Source: Myrica gale (taxonomy: Eukaryota; Streptophyta; Magnoliopsida; Fagales; Myricaceae). Taken from it: a stretch of 64,000 bases of DNA. The stretch lies in contig OZ005620.1 of the NCBI GenBank assembly GCA_963930655.1, positions 5,905,001 through 5,969,000 on the forward strand. Direction: 5' to 3'. Numbering within the stretch: the first letter of the stretch is position 1; the number at the start of each line of letters is the position of its first letter. Positions 23,602-35,615 of the stretch are shown one piece after another. Under the pieces are notes generated by a model. The model was not told the DNA's origin, did not search any database, and saw nothing but the letters and a program-made list of their open reading frames with translations. A program made the position numbers and the translations under genes.

Positions 23602-24870
23602 CAGCGGTTTTCAAAATGTAATCTACGAAGGATTTTAGAGGATGCAATGAGTTTCAATACGAGTTTTCGATGCAGCATAAAGCAGAAAGGGTTCGAAAGC
23701 CACTCGCTTGTGATAACTGACAAGTACGACAAAATATAGCCAAAGCTGGGAAGCTTCCACCTATTTTTCCCCACACGGCTCTCTGTCTGGGACGGACCCA
23801 TCGGCGTGGGAGTGACTAACCGGTTTGGGAAATCAGGCTGCAAATGGCCCACTTCTTCTTTTCTTTTTTCTAAGCGCAAATGGCCCATTTTGATATTATT
23901 CCTACTTGCCATTCTGAACACTAACACATTCCTTCCACGTTTTTGGATGCCTGCCCGGGAATTTGTTTCGCTTCTCTGCAGACAGTTCTATGCGAAAAAG
24001 AGAGGAAAACTCAGTCTATACGGTAACTTCTGATCAATAATAATAAATCTCGATGGATACAAGCTTCTCATATAAGAGCACTCTTATCTATTTTTTTATT
24101 ATATTTGTTTACCTGGTAATTCATTTAACAGTATTTTGTAATTTGCATGTATTTTATATTCGATTTTATACTGACTTATATTTATTATGAATCTTATGAT
24201 AAATTCATTTTGTTTGTTGTTCCTGTCAATCATATAAACAATTTCCTTGGGAAAAAACAAATCAAAGAATTCCATTATGTTAGTTGTTTAGTATTGTATT
24301 CCTTGTTCGATCCTTGTCGGTGACATCCTAGGAAATAGTGAAAGGTTAGCTAACTCGTTTGGTTCTGAAATGTTTAAGGATTATATTGGCAAGAATGTAT
24401 AAAGAATATTCTCCCCAGACAAAAAAAAAACATAGAGAATATTCTTGATTCTTTCTTCTTGAAATCTTTTCCTGATCTACGTCTTCTATCCTTTGATCAG
24501 AGAAGCACTGGGCCCATTTTAATATTTTTTAAATGTATAAAGCCTATTTTCCATCTAAATAAAAAAGGATCTTACTCCTATTTTATGTACACGTGATGTA
24601 TTATTATAGAATTTTCATAAAATGAGAAGGATAATCTGTTTGGGCAGGTATTCAGATCCTAATCTGTTTAAAGTTAAACTCCCCTAATCCTCCCTAATCC
24701 TTGAAGAAACTTGGGATGGCCTTGTATAAACTGAGCAATATTACTAAACTAACTTCAACAGCATTTTTAGAGCCAAAGAGAAACATTTAAACCATTACAA
24801 CTGATAAAAAAAATAAAAGCCAAATCTATGACGTAAACAAGTTGTTTACAGTTTGAAGAATTTTGATTCT
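23351..24870. other. GMPPA upstream region and spacer
   Basis: Includes the GMPPA promoter and 5' UTR with a (GA)n tract at 23567-23599. No further gene was recognised. The open frame on the minus strand at 23601-23927 has no resemblance to a known protein. Confidence 0.45.
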
Positions 24871-25178
24871 TCGTAGTTTGGCTTAATTACTAATATAATT
24901 ATTGTGATATTCATTTTTAACAAAACAATTGTTGAGGTATAATTTTGAATGAGTTGGTCTTCATAGTTCATTTTTTAGACATATAGATATTTTCATCCAC
25001 CAAAAGTTAGCGAATTTAAGGGGATGAATCCATACTAGAATATCCAACCTAGAAAATGTACATATTGACTCTAAATTCATGTCAATTTTATATGTCTAAA
25101 AAATGGACCTTCTGTTTAAAATTGTATCTGATCTGTTAAAATATACTATATAAATTGTAACGATAATTAAGCTTAAAA
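24871..25178. mobile_element. Foldback MITE, copy A
   Basis: The arms pair over about 130 bp: GGCTTAATTACTAAT at the left and ATAATTAAGCTTAAAA at the right. The shared inner motif TTTTTTAGACATATA is also present in both arms. A second copy of the same family lies at 26434-26785. No coding capacity. Confidence 0.65.
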
Positions 25179-25294
25179 ATTAAAATTATCAGCAGATTGA
25201 AAGTACAGGATAAAAAATTCGATATAAACCTTTTTTTGTTTGTTTGGGACGTTGGAAAGTCTCCAAAAATATATACAGAGAGACGAAGGGTTCG

Positions 25295-25500
25295 GGGGCG
25301 TTTGTTTGTGGAAATATTGGAATTTTAGAAATTTTGAGTATTGAGGTTTGTGAAAAAGTATAGTATTTTATAGAAAAGTGAGGAGAGAGAAGATTTAATT
25401 AAATAGTATAATATTATTTTATAATTTAATGAGGAGAGAGGTATTATTTTATGATTGTTTGAAAATGTTGAGGGTTGGAAAAATTGGGAAACAAACGCAC
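25295..25500. mobile_element. MITE with GGGCGTTTGTTT ends
   Basis: Terminal inverted repeats GGGCGTTTGTTTG and AAACAAACGCAC bound about 206 bp of AT-rich, GAGGAGAGAG-containing sequence. A related element, more decayed and in the opposite orientation, lies at about 52980-53255. Confidence 0.6.
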
Positions 25501-25677
25501 ATATCTTGGATAAACAGTCGTATTGCTATCACTGGCTAATGGGCGAGTGGACGGAGAGTAGTGCTTGGCGCTTGCTCATGGGATAAGCAACAAGGAAGAT
25601 ACCATGGGCGGTAGGTATCTATTCCAGCCTCCAGCTCATATGATTTGATGCGAAGTCATCTTCAATCCACTGTCTCA

Positions 25678-25852
25678 GGTTATGTTTGTGTTGTAAAATT
25701 TTTAGTATTGGGTTTAGTGAAAAAGTGAAGAGAGAGATAATTTTTTATATTTTTTGTAATTTTTTATTTTTTTATGGGAGAGAGAGATTATATTATAGTA
25801 TTTTATTGGGAATTGGTGAAATATTTTGTGAAATATTTGGTGCAAACACAGC
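25678..25852 (+). mobile_element. Tourist-like MITE
   Basis: Nearly the same sequence as the MITE at 19684-19863, running from AGGTTATGTTTGTGTTG to TGCAAACACAGCT. Non-coding. Confidence 0.7.
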
Positions 25853-26433
25853 TTCAATATATTAATAGAAAGAGAGGAGGAGGAAGAAGAAGATAGTTGG
25901 AATCAATATCCGTCAAACAAGCCAAGAAAAAAAATGCCCGTCAAACACTTGGGACTTGGTAGGAATTATATACGAGAGATTTTTTTTATAGTAACGTGAA
26001 TATTTATATAAATTGGAATTTTACAAATTTTTGTGTAAAAGTTTGATGAAATGTTTTTAAAGATATTTAATTTTTTGTTAGGAATTTATAAAAAGGTGGA
26101 GAGAGATGATTTAATCTAATTATTTAATAAAAAAATATTGAGTTAGGTGAAAAAGAATGGAGAGATAATATTTGTTATAATTTTTATAAAAATGTATTGG
26201 AATTTGTGTGAAAAGTCGTAAGAGATTGTGTAAAAGTTATTGGTGTTTGTGTAAGAATTTTTGAGATTTTAAATATTCTTTTTGTAAATTTTATTGAATC
26301 TTATTATATTCTATAATACTTTTTTAAATGAACATGACATGGTAATGAAAAGATAGTAGATGTAGAAAATATAAAAGAGAAAAACAAATGAATTATTACG
26401 TTTTAGTCATAAATCGTGTTCAATAAAGGACAT

Positions 26434-26785
26434 TAGAAATAGGTTGAATTACTAATACAGTTTATGTGATAATAACTTTTAATAAATCAGTATCTAAGGT
26501 ACAACTTTAAACATGCCAGTCAGTGTGGTTTAATTTTTTAGACATATAAAAACGTTAGTCCACTAACGAAGACAAAGTTTGGGATAGGCTATCTGATTCG
26601 AAAAATGAAAATCTCGATCCCGACTCTATGTTGGTCTTCCATTAATCAACTAATTATTGGTGGACGGAAGGACTAATATGTCTGGAAAATGAACCACAAA
26701 GATCGGCTCCTTCAAAATTGTACTACATGACTAATATGTTAAGAGTAAATATCACATGGATTATAGCAATAATTAAGCCTTAAAA
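26434..26785. mobile_element. Foldback MITE, copy B
   Basis: Same arm motifs as 24871-25178: GGTTGAATTACTAAT at the left, AATAATTAAGCCTTAAAA at the right, with internal GACATATA/TATGTC in opposite arms. The central sequence differs from copy A. Confidence 0.6.
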
Positions 26786-26840
26786 TATTCTATATTTTTT
26801 CTTGTCTCCTTCATGCTAATTCTCAGAAGAGTTAGAAAAT

Positions 26841-27342
26841 TAGGGTGATGTTCGGTTTGAGAATTTTTGTAGGATTTTGAGTGTTTTGTGAATTTTTAGG
26901 TGATATTAGAGTTATATTGGTATTTGTGTAGAGATTGATGATATGTAAAAAAATAATGATGTTGTTTAATTTTTTTTTGAATTTATTACTTTTTAATTAA
27001 ATTTAAATATTTAAAAGTAAAAACAAAAAACAAAAAGTACGAAACGATAAAAAAGTCAACAAATGCCGCTATTGACATGCGGTTAAAACAAAAAGAGAAG
27101 AATGAAGAAAGAAAGAAAAAAAATACAAAACGATAAGAAAAGTCAACAAAAGCAGTTGAGGTGCTACTGACATGCGGTTAAAACAAAAAGAAAGAAGAAG
27201 GAAGAAAGCAAAAAATACGGAACAGGCGCTGACATGCTGCAGGCGCAGGTGCGGCCGAATCCTAAAAAATTTCTACTGCTCCCCAATATGATCATTTTAG
27301 AATTCGAATCTTACGCTAATTCACAAAACAAACATATCCTAG
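26841..27342. mobile_element. MITE with TAGG..GATGTTCGGTTTG ends, copy A
   Basis: The left end TAGGGTGATGTTCGGTTTG and the right end CAAACATATCCTA are imperfect inverted repeats. The interior contains two tandem-like units with GACATGCGGTTAAAACAAAAAG. Related to 34445-34849. Confidence 0.55.
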
Positions 27343-27402
27343 ATTTTTGGTTCTTAGTACCCTTTTCTGTTCCCTCAATTTTCCATTGACCTTGGAGAGT
27401 TT

Positions 27403-29300
27403 ACGTGAGGAAATCTCTTCTGGTGGAAACATAATAATGGCGCTTTCAAATATACAAAAAAGAAACAGTAGCCTCTGTGGTCATGCAATTTCTGGAAGTC
27501 AAGCCAAGTAAAAGAAGATGAGAGAGCAGCTAGACATGAGTGTTATTAGCAAGGAAAAAAGAAATGCCACCCAAAAGATTGAAGCAGACCCCTTTGTTAT
27601 CAAGCTTTGATGGGTTAATTGAGGTGTTGCCGAGAGTGCAATTGTAGCTTTTTAGATCAGATCATTCACAGAGCGTGGATCTAATCTCTCGTCCACTCAA
27701 ATGGGTCAGTCTCCATGACTATACTTGAGGTTCTGTGCAGCCGAAACTTCATTGAAAACGAGACAACCAACTTCGTAATATATACATCTATATATATGAC
27801 CCTACGCCCCCACTTTATCAAACAGTCGTAGTTAATAATGCATTCCATGCGAGTCCTCTGCAAAAGCTTTAGTCATGATTCATAGCATCCTCTCTACACT
27901 CCATGCAAGTTGGATTGTAAGACTAATACTAAAATCTTACTTCATTCATTCTCTAAATTATTTAAATTATACCGTATAATTTAAACACTATTGAGGAGTT
28001 GGATCTTAAGATCATTACTAAAATCTTACTTAATTTATTATTCAAACTATATCATATAATTTGAAGAGAGATAAATATAATAAGTAGATTTTAATGTATG
28101 ATTGATAAGGTTAAAAACTTTACACGGATAACATTAAATAATATAAGATATAATTATTGTATTTTTTCTATTTAACTCGGCTGTAATAACTCGGCCAAAT
28201 AATTAGGTAGATACTGTCCAGCTTTAGTTTCTCGAATGGGTAAGTTTGTACGTGAGAGTTTGTGCAGCCCACCCTCTACGGAAAGCGAGAGAACAAACAG
28301 TAAGTATAAATATACATACGATTTTTGACTAAACACCCAACTTTATAAATTATAGTACAGTGGTCGTTAAGATAGATGACATAAACTTTCATAGTTTCTC
28401 GTCTCTTTAATTCTAAATTTTAATTGCTTAATTCGAGAAAGTGGCAGAGGTGCATAGCAAGGTGTGTGCCCGTGAAGCCAGCAATTTGGGTGCAAGTTGT
28501 CTGAAGATCACGATGCCTATTCTGTCTCTAATAACTACTCTGAATTATTTATTAGAAAGTGGGGCGGGCATCTCTAAAATTGAGCAATAAACAAGGAGGC
28601 AAGAAAAGGTGGTGGATCGGCCTTAAAATTCGGGAAGGAGTAGGACAGAGGCTGTTTCGCGCAACCAGATTACGCTCGTACCCGACCTTTATCGGTCAAA
28701 AACTTTTGGAAGAAGCCGCAGGAGAATATATAGGGACAAAAAAAGCCCATCACCAACGTTGGAAAAGGAAAGAGCAATGCACCACCTTCGAGACTGAGGG
28801 ATCTGTGACTTGGATCATTCCTATAAGGATAAAGGATTTGTCTTCGAGTCCTAAGTTCAATGTCTTGGGGTAATATTTTCTCAAGCATTTTCGACTAAGA
28901 CATGAATGCTGATATCAAAATCATGATCCAGCTTTGTTGGATCCCTCTGTCTACTGCCACATTGACAACTTGGATCGCACTTAGGAGCCTTCAGTTCCAG
29001 GTAAAACCTGATACCTCTGTTCCAATGAAGGAGTCGTATTTATGGCTAGGCCAGACTTTCTTTACTGGGTTAATAACAGGGGGGTTGGAAAGGTGGTAAA
29101 AACAGCAAATGGCAATGAGTCAGGCCGGTTCAGGCTTGTTAGTTGATAGCCCCGTATAATATCAAGCAAATACTCAAACTCAACAAGCCCCATTTAAATC
29201 AACTTCCGTAAGAACTAAATACGGAACTGGTTCCCCGTGCACCCTATCCCTCCCATCTTATTTCCTCCACTTTGATACATGAGGTATCTATCTCCCATTT
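27403..29300. other. Unassigned spacer
   Basis: No gene was recognised. 27900-28130 contains two diverged repeats of TAAAATCTTACTTAATT-like sequence. 28560-28890 is less AT-rich and open in both directions (104 aa on plus, 72 aa on minus), but neither translation resembles a family I know. 28902-29096 is another open stretch without a match. Confidence 0.4.
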
Positions 29301-29318
29301 GTATTTTGAGGGCCATTT

Positions 29319-32300
29319 TCACAGCTTTGAAGGAGAGTTGTACCACCCCCATGGTTCATCAGAGATGTACTGAGTAACCTGCTTCACGCTCAAGTAATTG
29401 TTGAGTCCCCTGGCAATAAAGAAAACGATATTGTCATCAAAGGCCGTGGATTGATGCTAATCTGGCAGAAGCAGTGGTCAATAAAATGGTTACATCTTTC
29501 AATTCAAGAAGCATGTGGAGAGTTCTCTTTCTGGTTTCTATTTACATTGTTCCTACTGGTTGTTTCTCTGTTTCCCCATAATTTTGTTTTTCAAAACAAA
29601 TAAGACTGGTGTTTCACATTTTTTAACTTGAGAAATCAGGGTCATACCATTCCCCTAATTCACGCCCAAAACCGCTACGTTTGTTGCCCCCCCATGGAGC
29701 CTGAGTGAAGCAAGGCTGTGAGCAATTGATCCAAACAATTCCTGCCTGAATTGCCTGCAGAACAGCATCAAAGAGACAATATTTAACTATCTGAACTAGA
29801 TAATCAATTAACTGATGTTTCCTTCAATAGTCAATCAAGTCTCACCTTGCTAACGCGTTCACACCTTTCAAGATCTTGTGATATGACAGCACCACCTAAG
29901 CCATAACTGTGAAACAGCAATAAGACATCCAAAGAAAAATCGCCTAAATCAAAACCAGCAGACCAAAACTAGAAGTAAACGTCCCCTCATCTTTCTTTCT
30001 CACACCAAAAGAATTTCAGTTGGATTTTTTGTTATTATAATTGCAACAAAATTATCAACTTACTGGGTGTCATTTGCCAGTTCAATGGCTTCATCTTCAG
30101 TACTGAATGTTTTAACGCACAGAACAGGTCCAAAAACTTCTTCTCTCCATATTTGCATTGATGTTGTTACATCTGTTATGATGGTTGGTAGGATAAAAAA
30201 TCCTTTTTTCAGATGCTGCCATTCATATGTAAAATTTCACTAAATGTCATGAGGCTATGGAAACATGGCACTTCCGATAAGTACAAGCAAGGGGGGGGGG
30301 GGGTTATACCTCAGGACGAGCCCCACCACATATAATGGTTGCACCTTCACTCTTAGCTGTGGCAATGAACTCCAGTACTTTCTCATACTGAGAAGGATGA
30401 ACTAAATATTAGACAACCAATCACAACAGAATAAAGTGGAACATACAAAAAATGTATAAGTCGAATCAACAGAAATTTTAAATAATGTGATCAGAACTAA
30501 AGCAAAATTGGCACAACAGCAGTAACAAACACGGATTAAAAGTTCCATAATTATCACACAAAAACTCTGATGCCATAAGCAGAAGCAACCCTAGGAAAGT
30601 TTTCACTGATAACAGTCACCAGCAGTTAACCCCCACAAGTAGGGCAACCTGACAAAAGCCATAAGAGGAAGACTCTTACCTCTAAATCCCACAAGGGATA
30701 TATGCCTTGAATGTTGGTTAGCAAAAAGACAGCAAGCTATGGAGGTGGTTTTGGGGACCAACATGTTTTTTTTTCAATTTTTTTCTTTTTAATTTTTAGG
30801 AGGTGGCACCCTTTCAGTAAGGAATCTTTTTTTTTTTTATAACCCAGGAGCTCCCAAGGTCGGGCCACTTCGTGTACCCAGACCTACAAGCCAACCTGGG
30901 GGTATGTGTCAGGACCCAACCCAACACACCCCAGATAAGTCAGGGGCGATAATGGAGGTGTTGGGGCTCGAACTTGGGACATGTGAGAACCTAAGCAGTT
31001 GCCTTACCACCAGACCAAACCCCTGGGGCTCAGTAAGAAATCTTCTGAGCACATTCTGTAATTGAGATAGTTTAGATTGATAAACAGAACAAAACCTAAA
31101 AGTTATAACCAAACAACTACCAACGTTGGAAAGTTTCCTCTTTCCTGCACTAGACAATGGACGCTTATTTTACGTTTAACAATGGTCTACATGATACCTA
31201 TAGGTTAATCAAGTCAAAACATGCTGAGCTTACCTGACTGTCACTAACAACAGGGCCAAGCCTGCAGCCTTCTTCCAGAGGATCTGAAATCTTGATGTTT
31301 TTTACCCATTTTACAAGCCTATCCAAAAACTCTGCAGCAATGCTTTCCTGAAAAAGTTGTATTAATCAATTGGGGGCCGGAGAGTAGGAATAATGAACAG
31401 AAAGGCACTACAATACAAGCTATGACCTTGCCCGCGTGCAAAATTCCAGTAATGTTTCCACTTTTTTGCAACCCGGAACAAAAAGACCAAGGGGAGCAAG
31501 GAGTGTGTGTATGTGCGTGAGAGAGCGAATCTTGGATGTAGGGCCCAAATGAATGCAGGAGAAAAGTGCAATTACTCTCTTCATACTTACATGCACTATG
31601 AGTCTGGATGTTGCACTGCAAATCTGACCATTTGTCCAAAAGCAACCAAAAGCAGCCCATTCGGCAGCTGTTTGAATCATGGACAAAGGAAGAATAATTA
31701 TCAATACCAGAAAACCAGTAGTAGCATGTGTTTTCTAATCGATGACGGTTCAATGCCAGACTATTCTCTATACAATCTGTTTCTAAAAAAATGATTTAGT
31801 TATTCAGGAGGCACTAACCCTTATCAAGGTCAACATCCTCAAAAACAAGAAGTGGGCCTTTCCCACCGAGCTCCAGTGAAACAGGCTGCCAAGAAACAGC
31901 ACAAGTTAACATAAGGAAGACCCTATTAAACACACAATTGCCGCAGAAATAAAAGCCAATACCATTATGTTTAAATTTACCTTGACTGCTTGAGCTGCAG
32001 CTGTCATAATCTTTCTTCCAGTTGCAGTGCTTCCAGTAAATGCTACCTGTTGACATCTTATACATTAGCTGTCACAGCCAGGTAGCTAAAATAAAGCAAA
32101 TATTTTCACTGCATCAAATTCTTGGAATATGTGAGACAATTCTACTTCATATATCTTCAACAGTATAAAGTTACTAAATGGAACCTTGTCAACATGGGGA
32201 TGCGATGCCAAAGGAGCACCGGCCTCAGGGCCCAATCCAGTCAAAATATTAAGGACACCAGGAGGAAGACCGACCTCTCTGCACACTTCAGCCAGCTCCA

Positions 32301-34086
32301 AACAGGTCCTGAAAGTTTAAAATGATAAGATACAACATGACAAATCAAATAAAAACCAAAAAATATCAAATAAATAAATGAGAACGTACACAGATGCCAT
32401 TTCAGATGGCTTTAGTATTGCAGCACACCCAGCAGCCAAGGCAGGAGCCACTTTCCATGTAGCCATAAGCAGAGGATAGTTCCTTTAACACAGAAAAAGA
32501 AGATAACCCTATTAACCATTGAAATCCTTGTTCCTCGTAATCAAGGTTGACAAGATTAGAAAATTATCATAACCACTAATCTATGGAAACCAGGAACAAT
32601 AGATTTCTACCATTCCACTTAGCTGTGAAAAAACCAAGAATCAATTGCAACGCATACTAGCAGAGTGTAGATGTAAATCAACAAAGAACAGCAACACTAA
32701 TTCAATGCATTCCTGAGAAGCAAAGAAAGGGCCAATTGAGAGGAACATGAAGAAGATCAGCTAAGACTCATTTTCTTCAGTGAGCGAATCTTGATAAGCA
32801 AGGAGCAACTCTGTCTAAGTTGAGAACAGAAAACAAGTTGAAGAAGGCAACCCAAAAACATGATGCCTAACGGAGTAAGTGGATTTAGCACGGAAGGGTT
32901 CAACAAACCATCTTCTTCTTCTTTTTTATAAAGGTATGCAAGAATACGGCATGAACTAGTGAAAAGCAAGAAACCAAACATGGAAACACACATACAACTC
33001 TGACTACTGAAAACTAAACAGATAAAAAAAGTCCACAAACAGTCAAGATACAGTAGATGCAAATACCAAGGAGTAATCAGCCCAACAACCCCAATCGGCT
33101 CCATAAGAACATAACTCTTGAATGTCTCCATAGGAAGGGAAACAGAAGCCTTTTGCTTTGCGTCCAAACCTTCAGCAAGGTCTGCATAGTACTCAAAGCA
33201 CCCAGCAACATCATCCTGGGTTACGTATCAAGCATGTAAGACAAGATACTGGATAATCAACAGTAAAATTTCCAAAATGTCTCGCAAGCTTACAATGTCC
33301 CATGCTGCTTCGTCCAGTGGTTTTCCACAATCCATTGCTTCGAGCTTTGCTAGCTCAGATTTCCGCTCTGTTATCTGCATGTATATATGGACACCCATAT
33401 CACAGCATTATTGACAAAACGCCTACCCTGTATCCAGTCATCACAGAGCCATATCTCTGGGATCATGCTTCAAGTCGTTAGGTGAGGACAGACTAGAAAA
33501 ACATCGGTACCATCTACATGAATCACGAACCAGATGACTGGTCCAGACATTCCTATCCAATGTTCTTTGAAGCAAAGTTCACAATTCTTTTTAGCAACCA
33601 GTAGTATTAAAATGACCTAAGGGATCACAAAAAAAGGATTTCAAACTTCTAACCAAAATCCAATACCTTAGCGGCAATAGCACGCAGATACTTGGCACGA
33701 ACCGCTCCAGAAGCAGAGGCCCAATCTCTCCCTTTGTTCCTGGAAAGGGCTTTTCGAGCGGCATCCACCGCAAGCTCCACATCCTCAGCAGTAGCTGCCG
33801 GTATGTCCCCTACAAAATTCATATTCCCACAAGCTCGCATATCAAATCTTCGTCAGATCACAAACCAAACCCCCTCATTTCCTATATACATGAGTCAAAC
33901 TTGTAATATGAATGATTGGTCACAAACTTGCAGAAGCATAAACAAATAGCGAGAGAGATAGAGAGTCAGAGAGAGACCGATGATCGCTTCATTGGAGGGG
34001 TTGATGATGGGTATGCGTTTCTTGAGAGTTGGTACTCTCCATTCGCCGTTGATGAAAAGCTGCCGACTTGGCACTGGGATTGCCAT
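29319..34086 (-). CDS. ALDH10: Aminoaldehyde/betaine aldehyde dehydrogenase, peroxisomal
   Basis: NAD-dependent ALDH10 enzyme that oxidises omega-aminoaldehydes from polyamine breakdown, and betaine aldehyde in some members. Fifteen exons: complement(join(29319..29409,29648..29754,29846..29906,30064..30215,30310..30387,31234..31347,31591..31667,31819..31885,31981..32046,32185..32308,32390..32482,33067..33215,33294..33374,33667..33809,33978..34086)); 503 aa, phases all close. Catalytic Cys294 lies in [10 protein letters not shown] and general base Glu260 in SLELGGKGP. The NAD-binding segment has PWNYPLLM and [12 protein letters not shown]. Ile444 ([13 protein letters not shown]) is, in this family, linked to good aminoaldehyde but poor betaine aldehyde oxidation. 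The C-terminal SKL is a type 1 peroxisomal signal. Intron 10 carries a SINE. The 5' UTR has a CT microsatellite. Confidence 0.96.
30829..31030 (-). mobile_element. tRNA-derived SINE in ALDH10 intron 10
   Basis: On the minus strand it starts AGCCCCAGGGGTTTGGTCTG, with A-box-like TGGTCTGGTGGTAAGG and B-box-like AAGTTCGAGCCCC, and ends in an A-rich tail. It is flanked by 14-bp duplications, CAGTAAGGAATCTT (30815-30828) and CAGTAAGAAATCTT (31031-31044). A second copy lies at 42034-42231. Confidence 0.85.
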
Positions 34087-34110
34087 CTCTCTCTCTCTCT
34101 CTCTCTCGGA
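34087..34110. repeat. (CT)n in ALDH10 5' UTR
   Basis: A run of CT dinucleotides directly upstream of the ALDH10 ATG (GA-rich on the transcript strand). Common in plant 5' UTRs. Confidence 0.8.
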
Positions 34111-34266
34111 GAATTTGACTGAAGGGAGTGGCAGGGGGTCTTCTGTTTATTGAAATACTGAGCTGAGCTTTGTAACTTCCGTAGCTTGCCTTCTTTACGG
34201 AGCCAGTTTAGAGGAATGTCAAGCGAATCTTTTTGTTAATTGATGGTTCTATTTTTTGGCCTTTTT

Positions 34267-34442
34267 GCTTTGTGTTGTAAAATTTTAGGTATTGGGTTTA
34301 GTGAAAAAGTGAAGAGAGAGGTAATTTTTTATATTTTTTGTAGTGAATAGTAGTGATTTGATGGGGGAGAGAGAGATTATATTGTAATTTTTTATTGTGT
34401 TAAAATTTTAGAGTGTGTAAAATTTTAGGACGCAAACCCAGT
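34267..34442 (+). mobile_element. Tourist-like MITE (diverged)
   Basis: Shares GGTATTGGGTTTAGTGAAAA and GAGAGAGATTATATT with the copies at 19684 and 25678, and ends GACGCAAACCCAGTC. It abuts the next MITE. Confidence 0.6.
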
Positions 34443-34444
34443 CT

Positions 34445-34849
34445 TAGTGTGATGTTCGTTTTGAAGGTTTTTGTAGGATTTGGAGAATTTTGTGAATTTT
34501 TAGGTGATGATAAAGTTGTATTGGTGTTTTTGTAAATGTTGTTGAGGTGTAAAAAAGTAATGATGATGTTTAAAGTTATTTTTTTATTAATATTTGCTTT
34601 TTTGAATGTAAAAAAAAAAGAAACGGTAAAAGTCGTTGGCGACAAACATGCTGCCATGCACAGTACGCATGGCAGCATGTCTGTCGCCTCCTTTTTGAAT
34701 ATATTTTGTTAAAAAAAAAATGCTGCAAACGAGGAGACAGCTCACTGACACCCTGCAGGCGAAAATGGTGGCTTGAAAACGAGTTTTGCCGAACATGCTG
34801 CAGTCCAGGATTCGATTCCTGGTGTTTTTTACAAACCGAACATCGCCTA
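34445..34849. mobile_element. MITE with GATGTTCGGTTTG ends, copy B
   Basis: The left end TAGTGTGATGTTCGTTTTG and the right end CAAACCGAACATCGCCTA are inverted repeats. The interior has a palindromic ACATGCTGCCATG stretch at about 34648-34682. It is the same family as 26841-27342. Confidence 0.65.
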
Positions 34850-35027
34850 GGTTGTGTTAGTGTTGGAAAATTTTTGGTATTGAGTTTTGTGTTGGTATTG
34901 GATTTAGTGAAAAAGTGAAGAGAGAGATAATTTTTTATATTTTTTTATAGGAGAGAGATATTATATTGTAATATTTTATTGTAAGTTGGTGAAAAATATT
35001 GTGATATTTTTGGTGCAAACACACCCT
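34850..35027 (+). mobile_element. Tourist-like MITE
   Basis: Family of 19684-19863. It starts at GTTGTGTTAGTG within a shared TAG and ends GGTGCAAACACACCC. It directly abuts the MITE to its left, so three MITEs lie end to end. Confidence 0.65.
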
Positions 35028-35282
35028 TAATGGAGACCCTCTTCTTGTGTCTAAATAATTTGTTTTCCTAAAATGACTAATATTATATATTAAAAGTACA
35101 AAGAAAATTATAACTTATAAAAATTACGAGAAGAACTCGGGCTAATAATAAAGTGGCTATAATAGAAAAAACAAGTTCATTAATTGTGGAGAGCCCGAAG
35201 CTTGAAGCGAGAGAACACGAGAAATTAGTGAAAAATGAACTCGAAAACTCATTGAAAGAAAAAAAAAAAAAACCACCGCACA

Positions 35283-35615
35283 TTACACTTTATACTCACG
35301 CAGTTTGAGAATCTGACCCTATACTTTCAATTTTTGCATATTTCACCGATGTAGTTGTGAGTTCCTTCGATTTGCATCCTACCGTTTATTTATCCGTTAA
35401 AACAAACAGAAATTTCAATTACAGGTTTTGCACGTGACTCACGTATTCATTTTTTCCCGATATTCGAAAAAATTAATTACACTTTACACCCACATATTGA
35501 TTTTTTCAAAGTAAATCAAAGTAAGTCAGAATCACATAGATAAAAATATGTCAAAATTGAACGAGGTATAAAGTGTCAAAACTTCCAAACTACGTGAGTA
35601 CAAGTGTGTAATTAA
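35283..35615. mobile_element. Inverted-repeat MITE
   Basis: The left arm ATTACACTTTATACTCACGC pairs with the right arm, which ends TACGTGAGTACAAGTGTGTAAT. Similarity extends over about 100 bp (CAATTTT(T/G)(G/A)CATAT in both arms). It is non-coding; long arms suggest a Mutator-type MITE, but I found no clear target duplication. Confidence 0.55.

Noticed and set aside
31319..31753. 144-aa minus frame with no known domain
   Set aside because: It runs through intron 9 and neighbouring exons of ALDH10; the real exons use another frame.
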